This document shows positions 6,124 through 12,501 of a stretch of 15,899 nt of DNA, one piece after another. The notes beneath the pieces were generated by a model. It was given only the letters and a program-made list of their open reading frames with translations, had not been told where the DNA came from and searched no databases. The first letter of the stretch is position 1. The number at the start of each line of letters is the position of its first letter. Location of the stretch: positions 1-15,899 of the forward strand of contig JACDGA010000009.1 in assembly GCA_013815505.1 (NCBI GenBank), written 5' to 3'. The DNA comes from Acidimicrobiia bacterium. Its GTDB lineage: Bacteria > Actinomycetota > Acidimicrobiia > Acidimicrobiales > Ilumatobacteraceae. The translations under genes and the position numbers were made by a program.

Positions 6124-7326
6124 TCAGTCGCCCAGCACCAGTGCCGCGACCTCCGAGCCCGCCGGCAACCCGTCGCCATCGGGCACGACGGCGAGCGCCG
6201 TCGCCATCGCCGTCGCCGCGAGCTGGTGACTCGCCTGGCCTGCGACGTTCGTGACGTGGTAGCGCCCGTCCTCCTCGAACGCGCCGACGACGCGCTGGAA
6301 GTGCACCTTGCCGTCTGGTCGACGCTCGACCCCGTCGTCGGAGATTGCGATCACGCTCGGGCGCATCAGCCGTTGCATCCCCATCATCCGGCGCAGTGCC
6401 GGGCGGGCGAGGAGCTCGAAGCTGACAAGGGCACTGACCGGGTTGCCCGGCAGGCCGAACACCGGCACGCCGTCGAGCAGGCCGAACGCGAACGGCTTCG
6501 CCGGCTTGATCGCGATCTGCATCCAGCGCATGTCGGCGATACGGCCGAGCACGGCCTTGACGACGTCGTAGTCGCCCATGCTCACGCCACCACTCGTGAC
6601 GATCACGTCGTGCTCGCTCGCCGCCGCCCGCAAGGTCGTCTCGAGCACGGCCTCGTCGTCGGCGACGACACCCACGTTGGTCACGTCGCAGCCTGCCTGC
6701 TCGAGCAGCACGACCAGCATCCGCAGGTTCGTCTCACGAATCTGGCCGGGCGCGAGGGGGCCGCCGTCGCTCACGAGCTCGTCGCCGGTCGCCAGCACGG
6801 CAACGCTCGGTCGGGGATGCGCCCGCACCCTGCAGGCGTTGACGCTCGCCAGCGTGCCGAGCACCGGGGCGCTGACAACGGTGCCGGCCGGCACCACGTG
6901 GTCACCGACCTCGACGTCACTGCCCGCAAGCCGGACGGCAGCACCGGACGCCGCGGTGGCGTCCAGGCGGACGGTGCGGTCGTCGACCAGCTCGGCGTGC
7001 TCCACCATCACGACGGCGTCGGCGCCCTGCGGGATGGGCGCGCCCGTCATGATCCGGATCGCCTGACCGCGCAGCAGCGTCGTCGTCGATGCGGCTCCGG
7101 CGGCGACCTCGTCGACGATCTCGAGCGTCACGGGCGCGACGGCGACGTCGGCGGCGATGACGGCGTACCCGTCGACGGCAGAGTTGTCGAACGGCGGCAC
7201 CTGCTCGTCGGCGACGACATCGGCGGCGAGCACGAGCCCGATGGCGTCGGCGAGGTCGCAATCGACGGGCGCGAGCGGCGGGCAGGCATCGAGAACGACG
7301 CGCTGCGCCTCGTCGAGAGGGATCAT
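6124..7326 (-). CDS. moeA: Molybdopterin molybdenumtransferase MoeA / Glp-like gephyrin homologue
   Basis: MoeA-family protein, normally inserting molybdate into adenylated molybdopterin. The 400 aa show the family in order: LDEAQRVVLD, PPFDNSAVDGYAV (44-56), RIMTGAPIPQGADAVVMVEH (91-110), the MPT-binding domain with LATGDEL (178-184), TSGGVSMGDYDVVK (244-257), KPAKPFAFG (274-282) and GLPGNPVSA (291-299), then a C-terminal beta-barrel. The frame is open back to 7395, but ATG 7326 starts the conserved sequence and has TACGTT 7 nt before it, fitting a leaderless start. moaA and moaC next door support a Mo-cofactor role. Alternatively it could be the Glp paralogue that binds FtsZ and GlpR in Corynebacteriales, since a GlpR-like gene lies three genes downstream; sequence by eye cannot separate the two. 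Confidence 0.95.
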   Translation of the reverse strand: MIPLDEAQRVVLDACPPLAPVDCDLADAIGLVLAADVVADEQVPPFDNSAVDGYAVIAADVAVAPVTLEIVDEVAAGAASTTTLLRGQAIRIMTGAPIPQGADAVVMVEHAELVDDRTVRLDATAASGAAVRLAGSDVEVGDHVVPAGTVVSAPVLGTLASVNACRVRAHPRPSVAVLATGDELVSDGGPLAPGQIRETNLRMLVVLLEQAGCDVTNVGVVADDEAVLETTLRAAASEHDVIVTSGGVSMGDYDVVKAVLGRIADMRWMQIAIKPAKPFAFGLLDGVPVFGLPGNPVSALVSFELLARPALRRMMGMQRLMRPSVIAISDDGVERRPDGKVHFQRVVGAFEEDGRYHVTNVAGQASHQLAATAMATALAVVPDGDGLPAGSEVAALVLGD

Positions 7327-7333
7327 CGACCGC

Positions 7334-7339
7334 AACGTA
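7334..7339 (-). promoter_or_regulatory. Candidate leaderless -10 box of moeA (TACGTT)
   Basis: TACGTT on the minus strand is 7 nt before the moeA ATG (7326). A GGAG word lies 13 nt before the ATG, too far for a normal ribosome binding site. The box lies in the 68-bp divergent spacer shared with the DUF1089 gene. Confidence 0.45.
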
Positions 7340-7394
7340 CTCCTGGGCCACCACCTCCAGACCGGCCAGGGCAGACTCGACGCGTGAGCGAGCA

Positions 7395-7949
7395 ATGAGC
7401 GACGGCCTCAGCCCCTTCTCCTCCGACGGCGCGACGTGCCGGTGGGTGACTCCCGCGGCACACGCAGTCGACCTCGAGGTGCGCTGGGACAACGAGGCGT
7501 GGACCGTCTCGATGCGCGCCGAGCGCGAGCGGGTGGAGGGCGTGCTGCGCGTCTCGCCGTCGTGGGGCATCCGTCAGTTCCTGCTCTTCCGGGATCTCGA
7601 CCAGCCAGACCTCTGGCTCGCCAACGACGGCCACGCCCGCTGGGGTGAGATCAACGGCGCCCACCGCCCGGACCTCGACGGCTGCACCGATCTCGATGTC
7701 GCCATCGCGCCGTTCGGCGTCACGGTGCCGATCCGTCGCCTCGGCCTCCAAGTCGGCGACGCCGCCGAGCTGCCGGTCGCCGTCGTCGACGTCGAGACGC
7801 TCGGCGTGACGCCGCAGCGCTACGTGCTCGCCCGACTGGCGACGCGGACATGGCGGCTCGTCGTGACCGCACGCGATGTCGACGTCGAGTTCGACGTCGA
7901 CGAGCACGGCGTCGTCGTCGACGTCGACGGCTTCACGCGACTGACCTAG
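7395..7949 (+). CDS. DUF1089 / putative glycolipid-binding family protein
   Basis: 184-aa soluble protein with no signal peptide or TM segment. It resembles the DUF1089 (putative glycolipid-binding) family by the central GCTDLDVAIAPFGVTVPIRRL (about 95-115), the following TPQRYVLARLATRTWR, and the ending DVEFDVDEHGVVVDVDGF. The N-terminal half (CRWVTPAAHAVDLEV, then a beta-rich WGIRQFLLFRD) also fits. The biochemical role of the family is not established; the lipid link is a structural inference. The start is ATG at 7395, with no clear Shine-Dalgarno or TANNNT box. It is divergent from moeA (68 bp) and its TAG stop overlaps the TAG stop of the opposing DUF480 gene. Confidence 0.85.
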   Translation: MSDGLSPFSSDGATCRWVTPAAHAVDLEVRWDNEAWTVSMRAERERVEGVLRVSPSWGIRQFLLFRDLDQPDLWLANDGHARWGEINGAHRPDLDGCTDLDVAIAPFGVTVPIRRLGLQVGDAAELPVAVVDVETLGVTPQRYVLARLATRTWRLVVTARDVDVEFDVDEHGVVVDVDGFTRLT

Positions 7950-8617
7950 CTCGTGTCGTCGTCGACGCCAAGGAGCAGCTCGAGGCGATCGAGCCTGGCG
8001 CGCAGCGCGGCGACCTCACCGGCGAGGCCGTCGAGGTCGTCGAGATCACCCGCGGCGACGGACCGCGCGACCGAGTTCGCATGCGACGTTGGCGGTTCGA
8101 CGAACGGCGCGATGTCAGGCACCTCGCCGGTGAGCAGGTCCGACCAGCGCTGGTCGCGCTCGCCAGGGCGGCGTTCGAGACGAACCGCCAGCGGTTCGGG
8201 GCTGCGACCGGCGAGCGCGTCGAGCGCCTCTTCGACCTCGGACTGCGAGGCTCCGCCGGCGATGCGCTCGGCGCGAGTGCGGATCTCTGCGGTCGTCTGC
8301 GGACCGCGCAGCACGAGCACCGACAGCGCTCCGAGCTCGGCCGGGGAGAGCCGCCAGCGCTCGTCGGCCGTCTGGCGGTAGCGCACCGTGCGGCCGCCAT
8401 GGGAGGGGAACACGAACCGGACGAGCCCGATGGACTTCAGCGACAGCAGGGCCGCCTCGACGGCGCGATCCTCGTAGGCGACGATCGGATGCCGGTTCGT
8501 TGCCTGGTTGCACGCCAGGCGCAGCGCGTTGAGCGTCAGCGGGTAGCTGTCGGGGACGGTCGCCTCCTTCTCGATGAGGCAGGCGAGCACGCGCGACTCC
8601 TCGGAGGTCAGCGGCAT
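7946..8617 (-). CDS. YceH-family (DUF480) winged-helix protein
   Basis: 223-aa protein of the YceH/UPF0502 family: two winged-helix domains, of unknown function, presumed DNA- or RNA-associated. Conserved stretches: LTSEESRVLACLIEKEATVPDSYPLTLNALRLACNQATNR at the N-terminus (here seen in parts), then GRTVRYRQ, LSPAELGALSVLVLRGPQT with AEIRTRAERI, and a C-terminal LAVRLERRPGERDQRWSDLL. After a low-complexity linker it ends in a short predicted coiled coil (LAGEVAALRARLDRLELLLG), as other members do. The frame is open to 8710, but family similarity begins at MPLTSEE (8617), and TACGCT sits 7 nt before this ATG with no Shine-Dalgarno, pointing to a leaderless start. It is divergent from the acetyltransferase gene (64 bp) and convergent with the DUF1089 gene, sharing overlapping stop codons. 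Confidence 0.92.
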   Translation of the reverse strand: MPLTSEESRVLACLIEKEATVPDSYPLTLNALRLACNQATNRHPIVAYEDRAVEAALLSLKSIGLVRFVFPSHGGRTVRYRQTADERWRLSPAELGALSVLVLRGPQTTAEIRTRAERIAGGASQSEVEEALDALAGRSPEPLAVRLERRPGERDQRWSDLLTGEVPDIAPFVEPPTSHANSVARSVAAGDLDDLDGLAGEVAALRARLDRLELLLGVDDDTS

Positions 8618-8624
8618 GGTCGGG

Positions 8625-8630
8625 AGCGTA
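8625..8630 (-). promoter_or_regulatory. Candidate leaderless -10 box of the DUF480 gene (TACGCT)
   Basis: TACGCT on the minus strand with 7 nt to the ATG at 8617 and no ribosome binding site between them. It is one of two outward-facing boxes in a 64-bp divergent spacer. Confidence 0.45.
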
Positions 8631-8667
8631 GGCGACAACTCGTTGGCGACGAGGTTGGTGCGCTCCC

Positions 8668-8673
8668 TACCGT
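8668..8673 (+). promoter_or_regulatory. Candidate leaderless -10 box of the tandem-GNAT gene (TACCGT)
   Basis: TACCGT lies 8 nt before the ATG at 8682, with no Shine-Dalgarno. TTGGCG about 19 bp upstream could be a weak -35. It faces away from the DUF480 promoter in the same short spacer. Confidence 0.4.
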
Positions 8674-8681
8674 CGTGCGCC

Positions 8682-9668
8682 ATGGACACGATCTGGCGGC
8701 CGATGGGCACCGACGACGCGGCTGGTCTGGCGACCCTGCTGGCCGCCGCAGAAGCGGTCGACGAGTTCGGCGAGCACTACGACGAGGACGACGTGCGCGA
8801 GCACTTCATGGCGGACACGATCGACCTCGAACACGACACGCGGGTGGCCGTGCGCGACGGCACGATCGTCGCCTGCGGCGCCGTCGTCGGCCAGGTGGTG
8901 ATGCGCGAGGTGCACACCGTGTGGTGCTCGGGTGTCGTCGACCCCGGCCATCGACGCCAGGGCATCGGTCGCGAGCTGCTGACGTGGCAGCTCGCTCGTG
9001 CCGAGGAGCTCCACAGGGCCCGGTTCGGGGGCGCGCCGGCGTCACTCGGCATCGACATCGGCGAGCACCACGAGGGTCGCAGGGCGCTCGCCCGCGAGCT
9101 CGGACTCGAACCCGTGCGCCACTGGTTCGAGATGAACCGCACTCTCGACGGAGCCGTCCCCGACGTCGTCGCGCCCGACGGGATCACGATCGAGCCGTTC
9201 GCCTGGGACCGCGACGACGAGGTCCGGCGTGCGCACAACGTTGCATTCCGCGGCCACTACGGGTCGACGGAGCGCACACCCCAGGAGTGGAAGTCGTGGT
9301 TCACGGGTTCGAAGGCCTTCCGGCCCGACCTGTCGGTGCTCGCTCTCGATCACCAGGGCGACGTCGGCGGGTACGCGCTCGCCTACGTCTACGTGGCCGA
9401 CAACGTGGCGAGCGGTCGTAACGAGGTGTTCCTCGGCCAGATCGGCACGCTCCCCTCGTGCCGCAGCACGGGCGCAGGTCGAGCGCTGCTCGCCGCCGCG
9501 CTGGCGGCGTGGAAGGCGGCCGGCATCGACGCCGCCAGCCTCGGCGTCGACTCCGAGAACGGCACCGGTGCGCTCGGGCTCTACGAGCGGGCAGGGTTCG
9601 CCGTGACGAAGCGGTCGAGCTCGTGGGCTCGGCAGCTCGGCGCGCTCACGGCGTCGGACGCAACATGA
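8682..9668 (+). CDS. Tandem-GNAT acetyltransferase (MshD-like)
   Basis: 328-aa protein with two GNAT folds. Domain 1 (about 5-155) has the acetyl-CoA motif VDPGHRRQGIGRELL (86-100). Domain 2 (about 165-320) has LPSCRSTGAGRALLAAAL (257-274), followed by LGVDSENGTGALGLYERAGF (287-306), the ending typical of active GNAT domains. Tandem layout, size and this ending resemble MshD, which acetylates Cys-GlcN-inositol in mycothiol synthesis, but generic two-domain GNATs look alike and no other mycothiol gene is present. RimJ-type acetyltransferases occur beside galU-moeA in mycobacteria; this gene holds a comparable position but is on the opposite strand and has twice the domains. The frame is open upstream to 8574; ATG 8682 begins the fold. 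Its last 23 bp overlap the 3' end of galU on the other strand. Confidence 0.85.
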   Translation: MDTIWRPMGTDDAAGLATLLAAAEAVDEFGEHYDEDDVREHFMADTIDLEHDTRVAVRDGTIVACGAVVGQVVMREVHTVWCSGVVDPGHRRQGIGRELLTWQLARAEELHRARFGGAPASLGIDIGEHHEGRRALARELGLEPVRHWFEMNRTLDGAVPDVVAPDGITIEPFAWDRDDEVRRAHNVAFRGHYGSTERTPQEWKSWFTGSKAFRPDLSVLALDHQGDVGGYALAYVYVADNVASGRNEVFLGQIGTLPSCRSTGAGRALLAAALAAWKAAGIDAASLGVDSENGTGALGLYERAGFAVTKRSSSWARQLGALTASDAT

Positions 9669-10524
9669 CCTCGTCGAGGAAGCTGCGCAGCTCGTCGCGG
9701 CACTGAGGGTCGCGCAACGTCCACTCGATGGATGCCGTCAGCAGTCCGAGCGGGTTGCCCGTGTCGTGGCGCGAGACGTCGGACACGACGCCGTGGAACG
9801 GCGCTCGTGTCGCCTGCGCCCGCAGCGCGTCGGTGAGCTGCAGCTCGCCACCGGCGCCGGGGCGCAGTGCAGCGATCTCGTCGAACACGTCGGGTGTGAG
9901 CACGTACCGGCCGATGAGGATCAGGTTCGAGGGCGCGACGTCGACCGGTGGCTTCTCCACGAGGTCGGCGATCGCCACCTCGCCGTCGTCGTTCACCGGG
10001 CCTGCCGGGTCGATCACGCCGTAGGCGCTCACCTCGTCGGTCGGCACCTCCTTGAGCGCGACGACGCTCCCACCACTGCGCAGGCAGAGGCCGTTCATGT
10101 GGGCGAGAAGCGAGGAGTCGCCCATCAGCTCGTCGGGCAGGAGGACGGCGAACGGCTCGTCGCCAACGGCGTCGCGAGCACAACCGACGGCATGTCCGAG
10201 CCCACGTGGCTCGTCCTGGTAGACGATCGTGACCCGCCAGTCCGAGCCGATGCCGCTGATCCGCGCCGCCAGCTCGCTGCGTCCGCTGGCCTCCAGGGCT
10301 GCGACGAGCTCGGGGGCCGGCTCGAAGTAGGATTGGATCGCCGGCTTCGAGTGACTCGACACGATGACGAGGTGGTCGATGCCGGCACCCACCGCCTCGT
10401 CGATGACGAGTTGCAGACCCGGCCGGTCACCGATCGGCAGCAGCTCTTTCGGGACGGATTTCGTAGTCGGCAAGAACCTGGTGCCGAGACCGGCGGCCGG
10501 GATCACCGCACTGCGAACCTGCAT
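9646..10524 (-). CDS. galU: UTP-glucose-1-phosphate uridylyltransferase GalU
   Basis: Makes UDP-glucose from UTP and glucose-1-phosphate in the cytoplasm, feeding envelope polysaccharides and glycolipids. The 292-aa protein shows the nucleotidyltransferase signature AAGLGTRFLPTTKSVPKELL near the N-terminus (10-29), LVIDEAVGAGI, then YQDEPRGLGHAVGCA, the LLPDEL metal/nucleotide loop, VEKP, and GELQLTDALR. All are characteristic of bacterial GalU rather than RfbA-type enzymes. The start is ATG at 10524; TATCGT lies 7 nt before it with no Shine-Dalgarno. It is divergent from the FmdB-like gene by only 27 bp and overlaps the acetyltransferase gene tail-to-tail. The galU/moeA/GlpR neighbourhood is conserved in actinomycetes, though 5-formyltetrahydrofolate cyclo-ligase, often found beside galU there, is absent. 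Confidence 0.97.
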   Translation of the reverse strand: MQVRSAVIPAAGLGTRFLPTTKSVPKELLPIGDRPGLQLVIDEAVGAGIDHLVIVSSHSKPAIQSYFEPAPELVAALEASGRSELAARISGIGSDWRVTIVYQDEPRGLGHAVGCARDAVGDEPFAVLLPDELMGDSSLLAHMNGLCLRSGGSVVALKEVPTDEVSAYGVIDPAGPVNDDGEVAIADLVEKPPVDVAPSNLILIGRYVLTPDVFDEIAALRPGAGGELQLTDALRAQATRAPFHGVVSDVSRHDTGNPLGLLTASIEWTLRDPQCRDELRSFLDEVMLRPTP

Positions 10525-10531
10525 GCGGGCG

Positions 10532-10541
10532 ACGATAGCCT
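10532..10541. promoter_or_regulatory. Overlapping divergent -10 boxes of galU and the FmdB-like gene
   Basis: The minus strand reads TATCGT (10532-10537), 7 nt before galU. The plus strand reads TAGCCT (10536-10541), 10 nt before the FmdB-like ATG. They overlap by two bases in a spacer of only 27 bp, so RNA polymerase could serve just one direction at a time. Confidence 0.4.
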
Positions 10542-10551
10542 CGCGTTTCCG

Positions 10552-11016
10552 ATGCCGACCTACGTCTACCGATTCCTCGACAGCGGCGAGACCATCGAGG
10601 TGTCACAGGCCTTCACCGACGATGCACTGACCGAGGCCGTGCACCCGGCGAGCGGCGAAGTGCGCCCCGTCAAGAAGGTCTTCACGCCCGTCGGCGTCAC
10701 GTTCAAGGGTGGCGGCTTCTACAAGACCGACAGCCGGTCGCCGTCGCGCTCCAAGTCGAACAGCTCGACCGACGGAGGCTCGTCGTCCGAGTCGTCGGGG
10801 TCGTCGGGGTCGTCGGGGTCGTCGTCGGACTCGACGTCGACGTCGAGCGGCTCGGAATCGTCGGGATCGTCCGGCTCGTCGAGCAGCTCGGATTCGTCGG
10901 GCAAGTCGGACACGTCGTCGGGATCGTCCGACAAGGGCTCTGGCGGCTCGGGCTCGTCCGGCGCGTCGGACAAGTCGGACAAGTCGGGTTCATCCGGCTC
11001 GTCGACCGGGAACTGA
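10552..11016 (+). CDS. FmdB/Ruc-like Ser-rich protein lacking all zinc-ribbon cysteines
   Basis: 154-aa protein. Residues 1-62 match the FmdB/CxxC regulatory-protein domain: MPTYVYRF, then VSQAFTDDALTE, VKKVFTPVGVTFKGGGFYKTDSR. Members normally read YxCxxCG and CxxCG here; this one has YRFLDSG and HPASGEV, so all four zinc ligands are gone and there is no cysteine in the whole protein. Residues 63-154 are a low-complexity Ser/Gly/Asp/Lys tail, surely disordered, coded partly by perfect 9-bp tandem repeats (10792-10818). The nearest described relative is Rv0991c (Ruc) of M. tuberculosis, a zinc-binding redox-regulated chaperone with a disordered tail, encoded near galU. A redox or zinc switch is impossible here, so any chaperone function must work differently. 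ATG 10552 begins the conserved domain; the longer open frame upstream is antisense to galU. Confidence 0.88.
   Translation: MPTYVYRFLDSGETIEVSQAFTDDALTEAVHPASGEVRPVKKVFTPVGVTFKGGGFYKTDSRSPSRSKSNSSTDGGSSSESSGSSGSSGSSSDSTSTSSGSESSGSSGSSSSSDSSGKSDTSSGSSDKGSGGSGSSGASDKSDKSGSSGSSTGN
10792..10818 (+). repeat. Three perfect 9-bp tandem repeats (TCGTCGGGG)
   Basis: Three consecutive exact copies code Ser-Ser-Gly units in the disordered tail of the FmdB-like protein. Related TCG-rich words continue on both sides to about 11010. Replication slippage could change tail length in 3-residue steps without breaking the frame. Confidence 0.85.
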
Positions 11017-11053
11017 CAGCACGCCACCGCGCCACTCGCGACGTGGGCCTCGG

Positions 11054-11059
11054 TACGGT
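11054..11059 (+). promoter_or_regulatory. Candidate leaderless -10 box of the SAF gene (TACGGT)
   Basis: TACGGT is exactly 7 nt before the ATG at 11067. This spacing supports that ATG over the in-frame GTG at 11043, which lies upstream of the box. Confidence 0.45.
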
Positions 11060-11066
11060 CGGCGCC

Positions 11067-11657
11067 ATGGCGCACCTCGGCAACGTCGTCACGCGGCTGC
11101 GACGGGCGCTCGCTCGCCGGCCGACGCTGTTCTGGCTTCTCGTCGTGGTCGTCGCGAGCACTGGTGCGCTGGCCGCGGAGCAGGCCGTCGGTACGCTCGA
11201 GGCTGAGCGCGAACGATGGGGCAAGCCGTTCGACGTCTTCGTCACCGAGCGGCCAATCGACACCGGCACGCGACTCGCCGATGTCACGCGACTGCGCTCG
11301 ATCCCGCTCGCGCTCGCTCCCGACTCCCCCGTCACCGAGCTGGCGCCGGGAGCCGTCGCGATGCATCCGCTCGGTGCCGGAGAGATCCTTTCGGCCGTTG
11401 ACGTGTCGGGCACAGCCGGCGCCCGCGAGCTCGCTCCGAGCGGCTCGCAGATCGTCGCCATGATCGAAGCGGTGCCGAGTGGGGCGCGCATCGGTCAGCG
11501 TGGCGCAGTTGCTGCCGACGGCGTGGTGCTCACCACGGATGCGGTGGTCGTCGGCACGTTCGGCGAGGCGACGCTGCTCGCCGTTCGCAACGACGACGCC
11601 CCTGCGGTCGCAGCCGCAGCGGTGGAGTCGCGAGCGACGCTGCTCGTGGACTCCTGA
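11067..11657 (+). CDS. SAF-domain membrane-anchored protein (CpaB/RcpC/FlgA-like)
   Basis: 196-aa protein: a basic N-terminus (TRLRRALARRPT), one TM segment (about 21-37, LFWLLVVVVASTGALAA), then an extracytoplasmic SAF domain (about 55-115) with VTERPIDTGTRLADV and a following LAPGAVAMHPLGAGEILSAVDV, the two half-motifs of SAF folds. A second beta-rich part (125-196) contains VPSGARIGQRGAVAADG and resembles the RcpC/CpaB C-terminal region. CpaB/RcpC proteins help assemble Flp pili, but no pilus gene is visible. In Streptomyces and other actinomycetes a lone SAF protein is, as I recall, encoded near the FmdB/galU group, with no known role. ATG 11067 is preferred over GTG 11043 because of the TACGGT box 7 nt before it. 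It starts 50 bp after the FmdB-like gene and converges on uppP with 9 bp between stops. Confidence 0.82.
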   Translation: MAHLGNVVTRLRRALARRPTLFWLLVVVVASTGALAAEQAVGTLEAERERWGKPFDVFVTERPIDTGTRLADVTRLRSIPLALAPDSPVTELAPGAVAMHPLGAGEILSAVDVSGTAGARELAPSGSQIVAMIEAVPSGARIGQRGAVAADGVVLTTDAVVVGTFGEATLLAVRNDDAPAVAAAAVESRATLLVDS

Positions 11658-11666
11658 TCGGGTCGG

Positions 11667-12497
11667 TCAGCGCCAGCCGGCGGCGACGATCACGAGTACG
11701 GCGATGCCGAGCGCCACGCGATAGATGACGAAAGGGGTGAATGAACGGGTCTGCACGAAGCGGATCGTGCCCCACACGGCGAACCAGCCAGCCAGGCCCG
11801 ACGTCACGACGCCGACGACCATCGGCAGGTGGAGGCCGTCGGGAATGCCTTCGTCGATGAGACCCACCATCTTGAGCAGCACGGCGCCCGTCGTGACGGG
11901 GATCATCATCAAGAAGCTCAGGCGGGCGGCCGACTCGCGGTCGAAGCCGCGGAGACGGGCAGCGGTCATCGTGATGCCCGAGCGCGACGTGCCCGGGTTG
12001 AGCGCGATTGCCTGCGCCGCACCCACCAGCAGCGCGTCGCGGGCGGTGTACGACTCGACGCGTCGATGACCGACGACGCGATCGGCGAGCGCGAGAACGA
12101 GGCCGAACACGATGAGCGAGACGGCGATGATCGTCGGCGTGCCCAATCGCTCGTCGATCTGACGCTCGAACAGCGCCCCGACCGCCGCGGCGGGAATCGT
12201 CGACACGACGAGCAGCCAGGCGAGCTTGCCGTCCTGGGTCGCCGGCCGCTCGCGTCGCACTACCAACGCAAGACCCTCGCGGACGTATCGCACGAGGTCG
12301 TTTCGGAAGTAGGCGATGGCGGCGAAGACGGTGCCGATGTGAAGAGCGACGTCGAAGGCCTTCTCCACCGACTCCGACTCGAAGTCCTTCCAGCCGAACA
12401 GCCAGGGCACGAGCAGGAGGTGGCCGCTCGACGAGATCGGCAGGAACTCGGAGAGGCCTTGTACGAGGCCGAGGACGATTGCGTGGGTGATCGGCAC
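11667..12497 (-). CDS. uppP: Undecaprenyl-diphosphatase UppP (BacA family)
   Basis: Integral membrane phosphatase recycling undecaprenyl diphosphate to the monophosphate carrier used for peptidoglycan and other envelope polymers; the family also gives bacitracin resistance. The 276 aa are typical. Seen: GLVQGLSEFLPISSSGHLLLVP at the N-terminus in two halves (catalytic Glu in LSEFLP, and PISSSGH), the second conserved segment NPGTSRSGITM with the essential Arg, FLMMIPVTTGA, and about seven to eight hydrophobic segments ending in a C-terminal TM (YRVALGIAVLVIVAAGWR). The start is GTG at 12497, 4 nt after the pmbA stop, with no strong ribosome binding site, so translation probably depends on pmbA. 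The pairing with TldD/TldE is not one I know to be functional. Confidence 0.96.
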   Translation of the reverse strand: MPITHAIVLGLVQGLSEFLPISSSGHLLLVPWLFGWKDFESESVEKAFDVALHIGTVFAAIAYFRNDLVRYVREGLALVVRRERPATQDGKLAWLLVVSTIPAAAVGALFERQIDERLGTPTIIAVSLIVFGLVLALADRVVGHRRVESYTARDALLVGAAQAIALNPGTSRSGITMTAARLRGFDRESAARLSFLMMIPVTTGAVLLKMVGLIDEGIPDGLHLPMVVGVVTSGLAGWFAVWGTIRFVQTRSFTPFVIYRVALGIAVLVIVAAGWR

Positions 12498-12501
12498 CCG
12501 G

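Noticed and set aside
4508..6229. 573-codon plus-strand frame opposite moaC and moaA
   Set aside because: GC-rich antisense shadow with no recognisable domain; the minus strand codes clear MoaC and MoaA.
9766..10551. Open frame extending the FmdB-like gene upstream
   Set aside because: It is antisense to galU and has no family sequence; MPTY at 10552 is the invariant FmdB N-terminus.
11067..11657. Flp pilus (tad) locus
   Set aside because: Only the SAF-domain protein is present; no prepilin, ATPase or TadB/C genes are in the window.
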